This document shows, in pieces, positions 12,101-27,100 of a stretch of 64,000 nt of DNA. Each line of letters opens with the position of its first letter. Position 1 is the first letter of the stretch. This DNA is from Hofstenia miamia. Lineage: Eukaryota; Xenacoelomorpha; Acoela. The notes beneath the pieces were generated by a model. It was not told the origin of the DNA. It worked only from the letters and a program-made list of their open reading frames with translations, and made no database searches. The translations under genes were made by a program, and so were the position numbers. The stretch is taken from the NCBI GenBank assembly GCA_004352715.1, contig SCFE01000045.1, positions 217,865 to 281,864 on the forward strand. The letters are read 5' to 3'.

Positions 12101-15100
12101 ATTTTTCCAAGTGCTTGACAATCATAGTTACAATTAATTTTATATAAAATTTTTGAAAACTTCTACAATGTAAAATTCTAAAAAATTAAATATGACTGTT
12201 ACTAGTAAAGAACTAAAAACAACATTTTAACATCGCGATGAAAGCTTGGCCCCTTAATAGTAGAATTAAAAAGTTGCATGATGATTTGGCATGATCAAAT
12301 TAGCAAAAACAGTGCTACCTTCCAAATATGATATTGGATATAAATCTCCAGAATACATAGGTTTAGCCTTGATCTACGCAAATATACAGTGTATTTGGGC
12401 CAGGCGATAGAGTGTGATTTAAACTGACAAATAGGGCCAGCCATATTAGTTAGGGCATTCGAGAACACACTAATTAAAATGCACAAAAATCTACTCTGAA
12501 CAAATGTAAAACAATATTTGAAAAAATAGATAAATTAATATTTTGTAGCACATCCACTTGCAAAGAAAACAAAATTTTCCTTATGTGTACTGAGCAATAC
12601 AACTTTGAAATATACATGCGAGGAATTGAGAAAAAATATTTTTCCACACAGTTCCAAAAAATCATTACACATGCTCAATGATATTCAAATACAGAGAACG
12701 CACAAGCCAATTTGAGAGAACAGTAATTCCAGAATTCTCCATGATCTCCCGGGAGCACGGTGAAATGTGATATAAAAAGCCACAGTGATTATTTATAGTT
12801 ACGTGTAGCTCCAATAGCTTTCCGAAATGACTAATATGCATGCTAATTGGAGATGAACCAGTACGCGATGCCCTAACTAACAAATGCAGCTAATGAAGAT
12901 ACTTCGTGTTGCAACATAGAAAACTCAAAAACGGACGTCTGATATTTTCAAGAGATTTTCATTTTCCTCAATACGATCTAACAACCACATGGCCGCTGGA
13001 TGAACGGGTTTAAATATTCGTTCAACTGAACTTTTACACATCGGTGAATATATAAATGTTTTTCCGTCATGTTTTACCGGAGTAAATTTAATCATAAATT
13101 TCCTGGAATTTCTTTGGCACTTGTGTATGGCTGACGAAAGTGAAATAAGTTTCACAGCTTTGTATTTTATAAAAATGTCCAACAAAACAAATTCACTCAA
13201 TCTGCGTGATTTAAATTTAATACCAGCAAAATTAGCATTGAAATCGTAGTAGTTAACTATCACCTTGCCCCAACAAATATTATTGCTGTGTAGGCAGATA
13301 AATTTTGAGTGACCATATTTGGCATAGAGGTACATCATGCAAAATGTGTTACAAAATAATTTTTGCATATATTATGCATATTAGAAATACCAGACAAAAA
13401 TCTTTTTTATTACTTATTAAAATACAAACTATGAAGAGCAGATAGATTTCTTGCTTAAGAACCATAATAGTTACAAAGCGTGTACATCTTAAAGTATTCT
13501 TGAAAAATTGGGTGTTACTTTTTGGTAAAAAGACTGACATTAAAATAAAATTCTGAATTAGGCAATTATACAAATCTTTAATATGCCCAATTTCACATGG
13601 AGCTGCTCTAAAATTTATTTGGAGATATTGAGATAACACGCAAAAGTATTCCTTTTGGAAAAACCCTAGTTCTAGGGAGTAATACGTCTGTGCACAATAT
13701 AAATAAATGTTGACACAGGGAAATAGCAATAATAACATTTCAATATATCTACACATAAGATTTCACTCATAACTTTCTATTCTACAATTATCCCGGTATT
13801 TGGCATTGGATTTCAATTCTTGTTGAATTATAGACATGACCTATTAAAATTAAATCATATGTATAAATCATCCGGAACTTTTAATATTTTAACCAAAGGC
13901 ACGGTCGTGTTTCACTAATTTTTTTTAAAGAACTTACAGTGCACAATTACTTCTGTAGTATCCATAACAGTCCAATTTTTAGAAGGATTATTTCCACCTC
14001 TGCACATATATATACCACGATCTTCTCTTCTAACACTGGAAATGGTAAGCTTCCAAACTTGTGCTTCCATATTGTTGATAAATCTTATTCTCGAAAAACC
14101 CTCTTTTTCGTTAATAATCCTATTGTCTTTATACCACACAACACTTTTGACCTAAATTTTCCAATTTTAAAAATATAATTTAAAAGTCACCAAAATTTCA
14201 CATCTTTAATAAATTCATTGCAATGTTTTACCAACGTGTTATCATTTGATTGAATCATTATTTGTTTGTCTAACCCTATCTCACCCACCGTTATTTTCGC
14301 ACAATATTTTTCAAGCCACTTTAGAAATTTGGAAATCCTTTGATATGGACTCATCTATTGGTCAGAAGTGCACTGCCACTTAATGGTGAACATTTGTGTT
14401 AAATTTTGTGCCTGAAGTACGTAAAAATATTGAAATATTATGCAATTTGGATCCTGCAAAGATGTCACATCCAAAATGGCTCACAACTGGCAACCTTTGT
14501 CTGAGTTAATCCGATCCCTGTCAAATTCTCTACCATCTCATTGCATTAATTATGCAAATGATTCTCCAGTGTGGTTTCTTATTAAAAAAAAACCAGTCTC
14601 ACTGATGGTGCTCGAAATTTGTTCTTTATTAGCCTGTAGCCGTCATCTTTATCAAGAAATGCTCATCCTGAGAATCTGCTGCTTGCAATGCTTTCAGGTC
14701 TGGGAATTTCACATCAACAGCGCCATTTCTGTGCTGGAATTCTGTGTACCATTACTTAATATTGACATGATCGATTAAAATACAACCATTGTCATTGATC
14801 CACCAGCTTTACGCATTTTCAGCATCACAAAACCTGAAGACCTCATCACGCAAGGGACTTGGATAGGACTAAATTTCGATTGTCACACTCTGAGTACTGA
14901 ACGTATGGACGGTGCATCTTGTAACCGAAATTTTAAATGAAGTTTTTGCAAGTAATGGCATCATTTGCTCACGATAGGCTGCACACAATTAAAGGGCCAT
15001 GTTCAATACAAAGAAGGACAAAAGATTCGTGTCGCTCAGAAGTTTCTAAGTTTTAGTTTGCATTTATTTGATCATTGTTGCATCAAATATAATAATAAAT

Positions 15101-18100
15101 GTTCTGAATTATAAAAATATTTAATGAAATTAACTAAGTCAAATATTCATATGATGGGACATGATGCGAGAATTGCATTACAGCAAGTATAATAATATGC
15201 CGTTTTTGGATAAATTTTGCAAATTAATTGAGCTGGGGCACAGTCAAATCCTCAGTAATATTTCAAAAATATTATAGTTTAGTGACTTTATCATTTAAAT
15301 TCCATGTTTACTAGAAAATTTATGAAATTTAAGAGAATGTGCAATTTTATGTGCAAAGAAGAAATATGCAGTTTGGCAAAAATTATTCAATTTATTGAGG
15401 GTCAACTCCAAAAGGAATTTCAAAAATTATTTGGAATAATGATTTTCAAATCGAACTTTTATATTTACTATCCCGCCTAATATATTTCTGAAAATTTCGA
15501 CTTTTCAGCGCATCGTAATATACAGGATGACATTCGAGTTGAAGATGGCTTTCTAGTTAAATCGGAAGATGAGCATTCATTTAGTGAATCTGATGAAAAC
15601 ATCACTATTGAAGTTCTTCAAAATGCGAATTTTCAATGTCTGGCTGACAATGGGTTCTCAGTAAACCAATTGGAACATGTGAAAGACAAAACGTTGAGAA
15701 ATATCATATATTTTAATGAAGTTTCTATTTCAAAAAGCAAATACTGAGACAGAAATGGATGCAAACTTAACCCTGTATTACAACCACTTTGTTTTGTTCC
15801 AATTTGCAAAGAACTGAGTATGATTGCTAATTGGAATGTCAACAATCCAAATAAAAAGAAAACCTTTGAAATTAACTAATGTAGTTGAAATGTGAGGTTT
15901 TCTTGTATTGACTTTTACCTTATATGCATTTCATGCAAATTATCATGACACTGACACTTTGTGGAGCATGTGGGATGAATACTCTGTTTGCAAGAGAAAG
16001 CAAAAACGTTCTTCTCAAGTTAAATAAACCACATCAAAACCAAATGATATATATATATGTTAAAGCAACAGATAATCAAATTCAACACAGGGTAACGGTT
16101 ATGTAACTTTTTTGATCTATCGATTTCAAGATTCACTTATAAGAGATTTAAAAACGCATGGTCAATGGAGTTTGAAATAAACACATGGTTTCTCCATTAT
16201 TTTAGGAAAAGCCCGTTGAGAATTTGACGACGAAGGCAAGACAATAATGGCATTTATCAATTTCAATGAGCGATTAATGCACATTAGCAAGCCAGTGGAA
16301 ATCACTTATCTCAGTACTTCAACGTTTATATATCAATACGAATTTCTTCTATACTGTCACCCTAACAATCAAGTTGACATAGCATTAGTTGTAAATTGTA
16401 AATGCCTATACTTCTTTTCTAATAAAGAGAGCAAAATGCACATAACATAATGCGGCATTAAATGATTAACTATAAAAATATGTAGAGGTCAATTTGGACT
16501 ATGGCTTGGTTTTAATTTTTCCATGTTTTCTGTACATCATTCAGATAAATAATAAACACATTTTCAGGTAACGAATTGAGCGAATAGCATTATTAAAAAT
16601 CATTTAAAATATTCGAATAAGAACTGAATGGCAAATATTAATCAGAAAAATATAGTGTGCGAGTGAAAAAACGACAATATAAATTTGAAAGCATTCGTAT
16701 TTATCTATTCATTAGTAAATTTCGGACAATATTCTTGACGTGCAATTTGGCCTGATATGGATAAAAATGGACTACTGCTATAAGCGGAAAGTACCAGACT
16801 GAACTAAGTAATAATGGTTCATCAACTGTGTCAATATTAGTTGCAACTATTTTAAAAGTTGAATAACCTCATCCTTCTCCCGTTCTACATCCGTATACTA
16901 TTCGTTTAAAATCTCATAAAATAGACAAAAATCTTGTGTTATGTAGTTCTAAAATTTATTAATCGAAAATTAAAAATCAAATCTAATTGTTAGGTAAAAG
17001 AGCAAAGACAAACATACATAAAATCATTAATATATTTTCAGCTAATTGCAAATCAGTTAATGTTTGTTTTTAGAGAAAATTGCAATAAATTACAGCTTAA
17101 ATTAATTAGTTGAAAGCAATTCAATGTCCTTATTGTTCTTAAATCTTGAAAAATTCCCAAAAATCTTAAAGTTCAAAATAACCTAATGGTATAGAAACAA
17201 TATTTTATTCATTACAAATAAGGCATTACTATTTCATGACATTGAAAATATTTCTAATGATTTATTGGAAATGATCTTATAGTTTTAAAATGCTTGCATA
17301 CAATTTCATCAACACCCCCCCTCATTTTGAATGCATATAACGACAAATGTTCAGCCATCCATTAAATGAGAAAAAAATCTCTAGTTTCAAGGCAGAAAAC
17401 GGTTACAGAATACTAGATTTGGTGGATGAATAAATATCTAATGAAATCAAATACAAACATCAAACGATTAGAAAGAAAAGATTTTAATCTGTACTATGTC
17501 TGAATAAAATCACACATACAAACAACAACAACAACACAACTTTGACCCTAACCATGCGTGAACTCACTCTCTCATTGTCATATAAAACTATAACCAGAAC
17601 AATACAACGTAATTATCCTCTTCAAAACTTAATGAACTATCCTTGTCGACTGGAGATCAAACTTCCTCACTTTAAAAATATGAAAAGCAGAGATTAGATT
17701 TGTCGAAACAAGAACTGGAAATGTCCGATCTTTCCAAATGTAAAATCGAGAATGCATTTCTGGGTCAAATAAAGCAAAACCACTATAGGCTGCTATGAAT
17801 CTGCATCATTTGCTGTTAGCAAAGCCAAAACTGAAAAGAGATTATTCAACATACACTTCGACAGATGGAATAAAGGTGAATGTGAGAAATAGCGTGTTCC
17901 TGATTTGATAGTCTATAGAAACATTGAAAAAAGTAAAAAGACTATGTTTTGTCTTTCATTTTGTTAAAAATACTCACGTATGCCTCCCATCACTTGTGAA
18001 GACGCAACTAGAAAGTGAACTCTGGATAGTCCCATAAAAACCCTGCGACTTCAGTTTAACTCAATATAGTTGTCTTTACTTATCCCATTTGTAATTTGTT

Positions 18101-21100
18101 AACAGCTAAATGGAAATATATACGTCTTAAAATAAAAGTTTGCATTGCATTGTATTGTAAGTTCAGAAAAGAACTAGATTAACTTTTCCTGCTAGAGCAA
18201 TTACATCTTCTAAAAAAACATTACAGGACACACTGAAAACAATAATAATTAACGAAATATACGTCATTTACTCACGAAACATAAGTTTTACAAAATGACC
18301 ATAAATCATCAAGTCAAATTAGTGAAGCAACCAAAGACCATGTGAAGCATCAAGTATTCTAAAAAAATATGAAGAAGGAATTATCCTAGCAAAAGGGAAA
18401 ACTTAAAAAAGAAAAAAAGAATCTAAAACAAGATCTCACACAAGTAGAAATAGGTGCATCAACATGGTCAAATACAATACCACTTATCATTACAATTTTA
18501 GGTTGAATAAATCAAAATTTTGGCATGCTAGTTCAATTTGATATCGACTCGAACAAAAAGTGTTCTTCTTAGTGCGCTAAAGGAAAAATTCTTACTGACG
18601 ACAAAGTTTGCTATCGATTCACCAATCAAATGTGGCATGATCATTTCACAGCAATAGAAAATATGAAGAATGACGAATGTATGGCAAGTAGATTAGCTTT
18701 ATATGTGGATTTCACCAATAATTGTTGCAACAAGAGCACTTGAAAAGTTGCTAATACATGATGCAGCCTAATCATAAAAAGGCAACTACATCCGAAACGT
18801 AGCATAGATGAATAATTCACTTAAAAGTTTTAGAGAAGTGCTCCTATCAAACTAAGGTTGAAGCTAAGCACATGAAAATCCCTACATTTTGAACCCATTA
18901 ACTGGAAAAAGACTAATTTAGGCTTAAGAGTAAATCACAATCCTAATTTAGCAGAATTTTAGGTTCAAAGTGTACACCTTCAGCTCTAATTAAATTGTGA
19001 ATGTTAAGGCTTCAACAACAAGGTTTCAAGTCAGAATTTACTACAAACATATTGCTTCAGAAAAAAATAATAATTTATAATTTAGAGTATCTTATAAAAC
19101 CGATGGTGAAAAAATACCGAGTCAGAAAATGCTAAGTGAAATTCGAAGTCAAAATTTAAAATGATTAAGATCACGTTCTAAAAATGAGTTGATTGTACTT
19201 CTAGTGATTTTAGTAAATTTTGTTTTCATAAAAATTTTGAAGTTTTCCTTTTCGCTTGATGTTGATATCAGAATATTTCTGATATTTAAATGACCTCTTC
19301 TATGTTCTTTCATTCTTACTTTCAATTATCCTTCGGTTTCACTAATGTATAACTCATCTCACTAATCAAACTGATGATTCTAAAAACGTGGGAAGTTCAT
19401 CAATATTATTGAAAACAATTGATGTTTCAAAAGGTGTTAGCATTAGTATACCCTAACTTTATTGTGTTGTACAAAAGCCGAAGCTATAGCTTGTTACTAC
19501 AATTTTTGCTAACAATGATATAATATCGTATAGTATAGTATATATATATATATATAAGTAATTTCAAAAGCAAATATATGATGCACTTACTTTAGGTTTG
19601 GCTCCAGTGATGTTACAAATGAGCTCTAAACTATCTCGACCTTCAGATGGATTTTTGTTATTGGGGATTAAAATAGCTTGTTGCGGTCTTGAAGGATCTA
19701 TGCAAAAAACATGTAAGTGATCTCGAACGTAGTTAATAACGATATACTTAAGTAGTGGTTAGCATATATGTTAGTCAAAACCATAAAATTATGTACTATA
19801 TTCTAATTGCTTTAATAAACCTCGTCATCTTTTGTTTAAATTCAAATAAGATATTATTTTGAATTTTCGGTGAATTGTGTACTCCTTAGTACTTTTAACA
19901 TAAAAATGTATCGCTTGGATTTCATTGAGATAGGAACTTACAAAAACACCTCTAGGTTTAGATATTTCTCTATTTTACGCACAGTTGTGACTATGACGTA
20001 AACGAGAACAGTAAGAGAACATAACACTAATATCCTACTATTCGACTAAAATTTTGATGAGACGAAAACATTCCGGCTGTTATTATATCTATTACAAGAT
20101 AAAATAATCATTTGAAAAAGTAAGTATTTAGAACATGTAAAGCCATTGTACAAGCAGTGCTTTAATAATGTACTCATGAAAATCGTATTCAGCAATTTCA
20201 AATTTATTGTCAGAATATTTGGTTGTGCATATAGCGCTGCACTATTGACTTTTGTGAGCACAAACTCAAGTAAAATTAGTTTTGCCACTTCGCTGTTCTG
20301 GTGTAAAAATAACTAATCCAACTGTTTATATTTCCCAAAGGTAATCTATATAATCCAAAATGGCAAAAATTATTAAAATAATATCCATTTAGAAAATTGG
20401 AAAAACAAGCAAAAACACTAATCGATGCCAACGACATTATTTTTAATTTGTCTTTATTAATCTATTACACCCTTTCTAGCAATAAATGAAACATTTTCAG
20501 GTGCATACCAGTTGATTTGGATCTCACGGAATGGAGGCGCTTACATTTTTATTTTAAATTCATTACTACTTCTTGGAAATAATAACAAAAAATAAAATGC
20601 AATTTTTTAAATCAAGTCACCACATTCGAGATGGTAGGAAATTGTCTGATAGAATTTACAACAGATTTAACAATTTGGGCTTTCCACAATACAGAAAACT
20701 TCTCATATAAGCAGTATGCAATTTATATTCCAATCCTATATTTAATAAAAATGAAACATTACTGCTTTTAAAAACTACTAGATTCTGCAAATCTTAAAAT
20801 AAATATTTATAATAAACCCGCTAGATGGCATACTGTGTATTTGGTCTATACTGACTGCAAGGAAGAGCTATTGAATAATGGATCTTTTGTGAACATGTTT
20901 TCATACATTATCATTTTGAAAAGTAAATATATATTGATTTTCATACATTATCATTTTGAAAAGTAAATATATATTGAAGTTAGAAAAATGCAGGATTAAA
21001 ATATATTACACTATTCAAAAGAAAAGGCAAATATAAAGAAAGAATAGCAATTACTAAATCACTTAAAAAAATAAGATTGAGGAAGTCAAAGAGGGGTACA

Positions 21101-24100
21101 AGTACTTAGGTGTGATAGAGAAAGACAGAACAGATCACGAGGAAATGAAGATGATGCTAAGGAAAGAATACAAGAGGAGAGTAAGGAAGGTACTGCAGAA
21201 GTCAGCATTGAACGGGCAGAACAGCATAAAGGCAATTAATAAGTGGGCGATACCAGTGTTGAGATATTCGGCAGGAATAGTTAGGTGGAATAAGAATCAA
21301 CTGAGGGAATCNNNNNNNNNNNNNNNNNNNNNNNNNNNNNNNNNNNNNNNNNNNNNNNNNNNNNNNNNNNNNNNNNNNNNNNNNNNNNNNNNNNNNNNNN
21401 NNNNNNNNNNNNNNNNNNNNNNNNNNNNNNNNNNNNNNNNNNNNNNNNNNNNNNNNNNNNNNNNNNNNNNNNNNNNNNNNNNNNNNNNNNNNNNNNNNNN
21501 NNNNNNNNNNNNNNNNNNNNNNNNNNNNNNNNNNNNNNNNNNNNNNNNNNNNNNNNNNNNNNNNNNNNNNNNNNNNNNNNNNNNNNNNNNNNNNNNNNNN
21601 NNNNNNNNNNNNNNNNNNNNNNNNNNNNNNNNNNNNNNNNNNNNNNNNNNNNNNNNNNNNNNNNNNNNNNNNNNNNNNNNNNNNNNNNNNNNNNNNNNNN
21701 NNNNNNNNNNNNNNNNNNNNNNNNNNNNNNNNNNNNNNNNNNNNNNNNNNNNNNNNNNNNNNNNNNNNNNNNNNNNNNNNNNNNNNNNNNNNNNNNNNNN
21801 NNNNNNNNNNNNNNNNNNNNNNNNNNNNNNNNNNNNNNNNNNNNNNNNNNNNNNNNNNNNNNNNNNNNNNNNNNNNNNNNNNNNNNNNNNNNNNNNNNNN
21901 NNNNNNNNNNNNNNNNNNNNNNNNNNNNNNNNNNNNNNNNNNNNNNNNNNNNNNNNNNNNNNNNNNNNNNNNNNNNNNNNNNNNNNNNNNNNNNNNNNNN
22001 NNNNNNNNNNNNNNNNNNNNNNNNNNNNNNNNNNNNNNNNNNNNNNNNNNNNNNNNNNNNNNNNNNNNNNNNNNNNNNNNNNNNNNNNNNNNNNNNNNNN
22101 NNNNNNNNNNNNNNNNNNNNNNNNNNNNNNNNNNNNNNNNNNNNNNNNNNNNNNNNNNNNNNNNNNNNNNNNNNNNNNNNNNNNNNNNNNNNNNNNNNNN
22201 NNNNNNNNNNNNNNNNNNNNNNNNNNNNNNNNNNNNNNNNNNNNNNNNNNNNNNNNNNNNNNNNNNNNNNNNNNNNNNNNNNNNNNNNNNNNNNNNNNNN
22301 NNNNNNNNNNNAGTAATAATAGATAGGAAGTCAATTGAGTTTCACGGAAAGTGGCAGACTGAGACAGACGGTCATAGGTTGAGGTTTAGGCATGGCCTAT
22401 TCCAGGGAGACAGCTTAGCACCACTAGTGTTTGTAGTTAGCTTAATCCCCATCACAGAAAGGATAAAGGCGACAGCCATATAGAATAAGTTGGAGAAGAA
22501 TGATAGAGCAGTGAGCCACCTATTGTATATGGACGACTTGAAGATGTTGCAGAAGCAAGTGGAAACATTGGAGATAGCAAGAAGAGAGTCTAAATTCTAG
22601 TTTGGATTAGGAAAGTGTGCGGCAGTGCATAGATTGAAATGGTTTGAGGACGAGCAGTAGTTATAAAATCGAGGCAGTCAAGGAGAGGTACAAGTACTTA
22701 GGAGTGATAAAGAAAGATAGAACAGATCATGAGGAAATGAAGACGAGGTTAAGAAAGAATACAAGAGGATAGTACGGAAAGCACTATGGAAGTCAGCACT
22801 GAATGGGCAGAACAGCATAAAGGCAATACCAGGATTTAGATACTCAGCAGGAAAAGTTAGGTGGAACAAGAATGAGCTGAGGGAGCTAGACAGGGAGACA
22901 AGGAAGGTACTAGCAGCAGAGAGAGCTTTCACCTTAACTGGAGAGGTTGATAGATTGTACATGGCAAGGCAAAAAGGCGAGAAAGGACTGCTAAATGTGG
23001 AGGAAACTGTGGAAGCAGAAGCACTAGGGCTAAAGGAATATGTAGAAGAGCAACCTAGAGGGTCAATACTGGAGGTCACTAAGGAGTTAAGGAAGATAAG
23101 AACTGAGAGTGAAGGAAAGAAGGTATACCAGAGTAGGATGAAATCAGAGAGACAAACAAAGTATAGGCAGAAGGCAATGCATGGAGAATACTGGAAGAAC
23201 ACAGAAATGTGTGACAGAGAAGAGAGCAACAAGTGGTTAAAGAAGGCAGGACTGAAGAGAGAAACAGAAGCACTNTCAACATACAGACAAGCAAGGTGAT
23301 AGAAGCACGGAGGCCAAACATAGTAGTGTTAGACAAAGAGAAAAAATTGGGAACAATGATAGACATAGCCGTACCAAAGGACAGAAATGCAAAAAGAGAA
23401 TTGCAGGGAGTTGGTAGAGGAAATAGAAAGGCTGCGGAAGTTAAAGAAGGTCGAAGTAGTCCCAGTAGTTGAAGGAGCACTAGGAGCAGTAAGTAAGAAA
23501 CATAAAAAATATTTTGAGAAGCTGAGATTACATAAGTGGTGGAATTGATGTAGTACATAATGCAGCATTGTTAAGAGCAGCTAGAGTCCTAGGAAAAGCC
23601 CTGAGACTCCCTGAGATCTGGTGAGTTCCCTGAGCTTAGAAGAATACCAGTATGAAGCAGAGAGAGAGAGTGAAGGAAAGAAGGTATACCAGAGTAGGAT
23701 GGAATCAGAGAGACAAACAAGGTATAGGCAGAAGGCAATGCATGGAGAATACTGGAGGAACACAGAAATGTGTGACAGAGAAGAGAGCAACAAGTGGTTA
23801 AAGAAGGCAGGACTGAAGAGAGAAACAGAAGCACCAATAATGGCAGCACAGGAGCAAGCAAAAAGAACAAACTGGGTGAAGAAGCATATAGACAGAAGAG
23901 TAGAAGTAAGTGATAAGTGTAGGCTATGTAAGAAAGAGGCGGAGACAGTAGATCATCTGATAGCAGGGTGTGAGAAGTTGGCACAGAATGAGTATAAGTT
24001 CAGGCATGACAAGATGGGAAGAATGGTACACTGGAGTTTGAGCAGGCAGCATGGGTTAGAAGCAGGAGACAAGTGGTATGAGCACAAGCCACAGGGCGTC

Positions 24101-27100
24101 ATAGAAAATGAGAAGGTTAAGATACTGTGGGATTTCAACATACAGACAAGCAAGGTGATAGAAGCACGGAGGCCAGACATAGTAGTGGTAGACAAAGAGA
24201 AAAGATTGGGAACAATGATAGACATAGCCGTACCAAAGGACAGAAATGCAAAAAGAGAATTGCAGGGAGTTGGTAGAGGAAATAGAAAGGCTGCGGAAGT
24301 TAAAGAAGGTCGAAGTAGTCCCAGTAGTTGAAGGAGCACTAGGAGCAGTAAGTAAGAAACATAAAAAATATTTTGAGAAGCTGAGATTACATAAGTGGTG
24401 GAATTGATGTAGTACATAATGCAGCATTGTTAAGAGGGAGAATACTGGAGGAACACAGAAAAGTGTGTCAGAGAAGATGGTGAGTTCCCTGAGCTTAGAA
24501 GAGGACCAGTATGAAGCAGAGAGAAAGTAATGACACAATAATAAAAACAAGCAATAAGAAGAAATGAAATAATAATAATAATAATAATATTTTTGTAATA
24601 CGCAAACACTACAAAAATACGTAATTTAATGCGCAATATTAAAATAATACACGTTGTATGTACATGTACAAGTATAAACAAATGAAGTTTTATTGCACGA
24701 TCTAATGACCAATGGCATTTGATTGAATTTAGTGAGGCCAGCAATAGAGAAAAATAATAACATCATAAAAGAACAAGGATACTAAAAAACTTTAAATTTG
24801 AATTCTCAAAATAATTTAGCAAAATTGCTTTTGCATTCTTAGACACAAAACACAAAGACTTGAACAATGAAAGGATTAACAAGAATGCGTGAACTGATAA
24901 AATCACATGACAAATCTCCATTTGCACATAAGTTTTAAAATGTATGAGGGAAAAAAAGATCCGATGAAATGTCTCAGCAATGTGAACATTACACGCTTCT
25001 ACCTAATTTAAAATAATTGCGTTGGAAAATGATATTTCTTTATCTTCAATAGTTTCTCTCTAAAAGACTAGATGCAAAAGTGGACAAGGAGAAATAAATT
25101 GCGCAAAGCTTTGAAAGAAGGAATTTTGAAGCTGCATTTGAAACACTATCTTCTGCTACTTAGAGATAATTTTGAAAATGTATATAGCTGCTTGATGAAT
25201 TTCTCTAGTATCATCATAGGAAATTACTTACAACTGTGAATATCAATCAATCCATCTGTGCAAACGACACTGCAGTTCTAGAGTTTAATTGTTGTTATAT
25301 GACTTAAAAATAATAGATTTTAGTCTGCATTTGATGTCATTGATGTGAAGAAAATTGTGATAAGTAGAAAATATAAATTTAAGTGTGATCATTGCACTAG
25401 ATTTCTAAGAGTCTTTGAGCGGCGCGATAGCAATATCTACAATGTATTACAAAACAAAAATATTTTTACTCTAATAAATCAAAGAACGGTGTTGACACAT
25501 AGTTGTAATTCAGATTACACTTTGGATCCGATCCGAACCCAAATGATTGGAATTCGGTTTGAAGTGAATATTATTTCATCAGAATTTAGAAATCATATCA
25601 GTAAATCTTGTTATGCAAAATAGCAGAGGAAATCAATTAGATACCCCAATAATTCAATTTTTGAAGGAATTGTTGGCATTTTTCAGAAGGGTGCAATTTA
25701 AAAGCTTCAAAACAATTTAAGCCTACAAAAACAATCAGCAGTAATTGAACATCCTGGTATCAACGATTGCAGCAAAAAAACACATCTCCACAAACTTTTA
25801 ACATCATTTGACATCAACAATAATCAAGTGTGAAGATCGCCTTCCTTTTCGTGATGTCGCCACAGAAAATTGAAGAAAAAAGCCTTACAAACAAGATTAT
25901 ATGCCGCTCTAAAAAATCCGGACTTCAGAAAATTAATCTACCTTGCTGACATTGTAAGGGCCGTTGCTTTCGGCGCAATACAAGCTCCAGCTTACCAAAT
26001 TGCTCCAATTGGGGAGATTTCGAAATTTAAGTGGAATATTCAGTCCTCAAAGGTGCAAAATGATTGTTGAGAACATTGCTTTGTTGATAGTGAAGATAAA
26101 CCTTAATTTTATTTTCGGAGCTTTCTAACGCAAAGAAATACCATCACAAAGCAAATGAATTTCAATAATTAATTGAATAACTCAATCACACTCACTCGAC
26201 CCAACCCCTTTTGCAACTATGGGTTGATTTTCACTAATATTCAGCCCCAAGTTATATAATACATTTAAGTAAGAATATTTACCTGATATATGGAGATAAA
26301 CGGTGCTCTCAACGCGCTTATTGTAATCAACAATGACTGTGTACGTCTCTGCCGAATCAGCCTTTAAATTAGAAAGCACGATCGAACAGTCTCCACTTCC
26401 ACTGCGTACGGGAGTCGTGAAATTAGCCTGAAAATCAGGTTATAAAGAGTGAAGAGAAAAAATTCTCAAATAGAAATCAAACAATAGAATGGGTCAACAA
26501 GCACACAGACATTTAGCGACGAAACAACGACTTAGATGCTGCTGCAGTCAATAAACCAGATAAAGTTTTATCAAAGAGTATCAGAACTAAAAATTCTCCC
26601 ATGAAAAATCTTTAGATCGTGAAATTATTCATTTAAATAAAATTATTGAAATTAGTAGGCCTATACAAACGTACTGGATAAACTCAAAGACCAAATTACA
26701 GTGTTGTTTGGGGCTAGATGTCACAAAATTTGAATGAATTTTATATATGGGACATTATCACAGTTTCATTGCACAAAACGTTCTTTCAATAAGCAAATTA
26801 TTCAAAAAATCTCAGATGTTCGAATGAACTTTTCACACATTGCAAAATATCTCGTCCCTTGAACTTTAAATTCGCAAGTCACATGTAATGGTTTCTACAA
26901 CACAAGTGTGAAACATATTGGACTTAGACTTAAACATGCAAAACACAGACCTTATGCAAAAAAACACCTGTTGTTGTAATTTATCATACATAGATGTAGA
27001 TTTTAACTAAATATCAAAATAATATATTTTATAAAATGACTAACAACAAAATTTACGCTTACATAAAACTCAAAAACTTTTTTCAGTTAGATCATATCAA

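Noticed and set aside
14440-16450. Possible decayed protein gene in the Ig2 intron
   Set aside because: Short frames separated by many stops, and no motif strong enough to name a family.
17515-17540. ACAACAACAAC tract as a possible array
   Set aside because: A very short simple repeat. No CRISPR-like spacing and not expected in an animal genome.
21112-22334. Long open frames crossing the N gaps (also at 42844-44077, 45145-46242, 47925-49292, 50758-51344, 52960-54034)
   Set aside because: They are open only because unknown bases cannot form stops. Only the parts outside the gaps were considered.
22678-24550. Minus-strand frames rich in S, L and F
   Set aside because: They are antisense shadows of the purine-rich plus-strand LINE coding sequence.
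25345-26070. Frames with weak resemblance to ZBED/hAT-derived proteins
   Set aside because: The similarity is limited to a few residues (LAYLADI-like) and cannot be told from chance.
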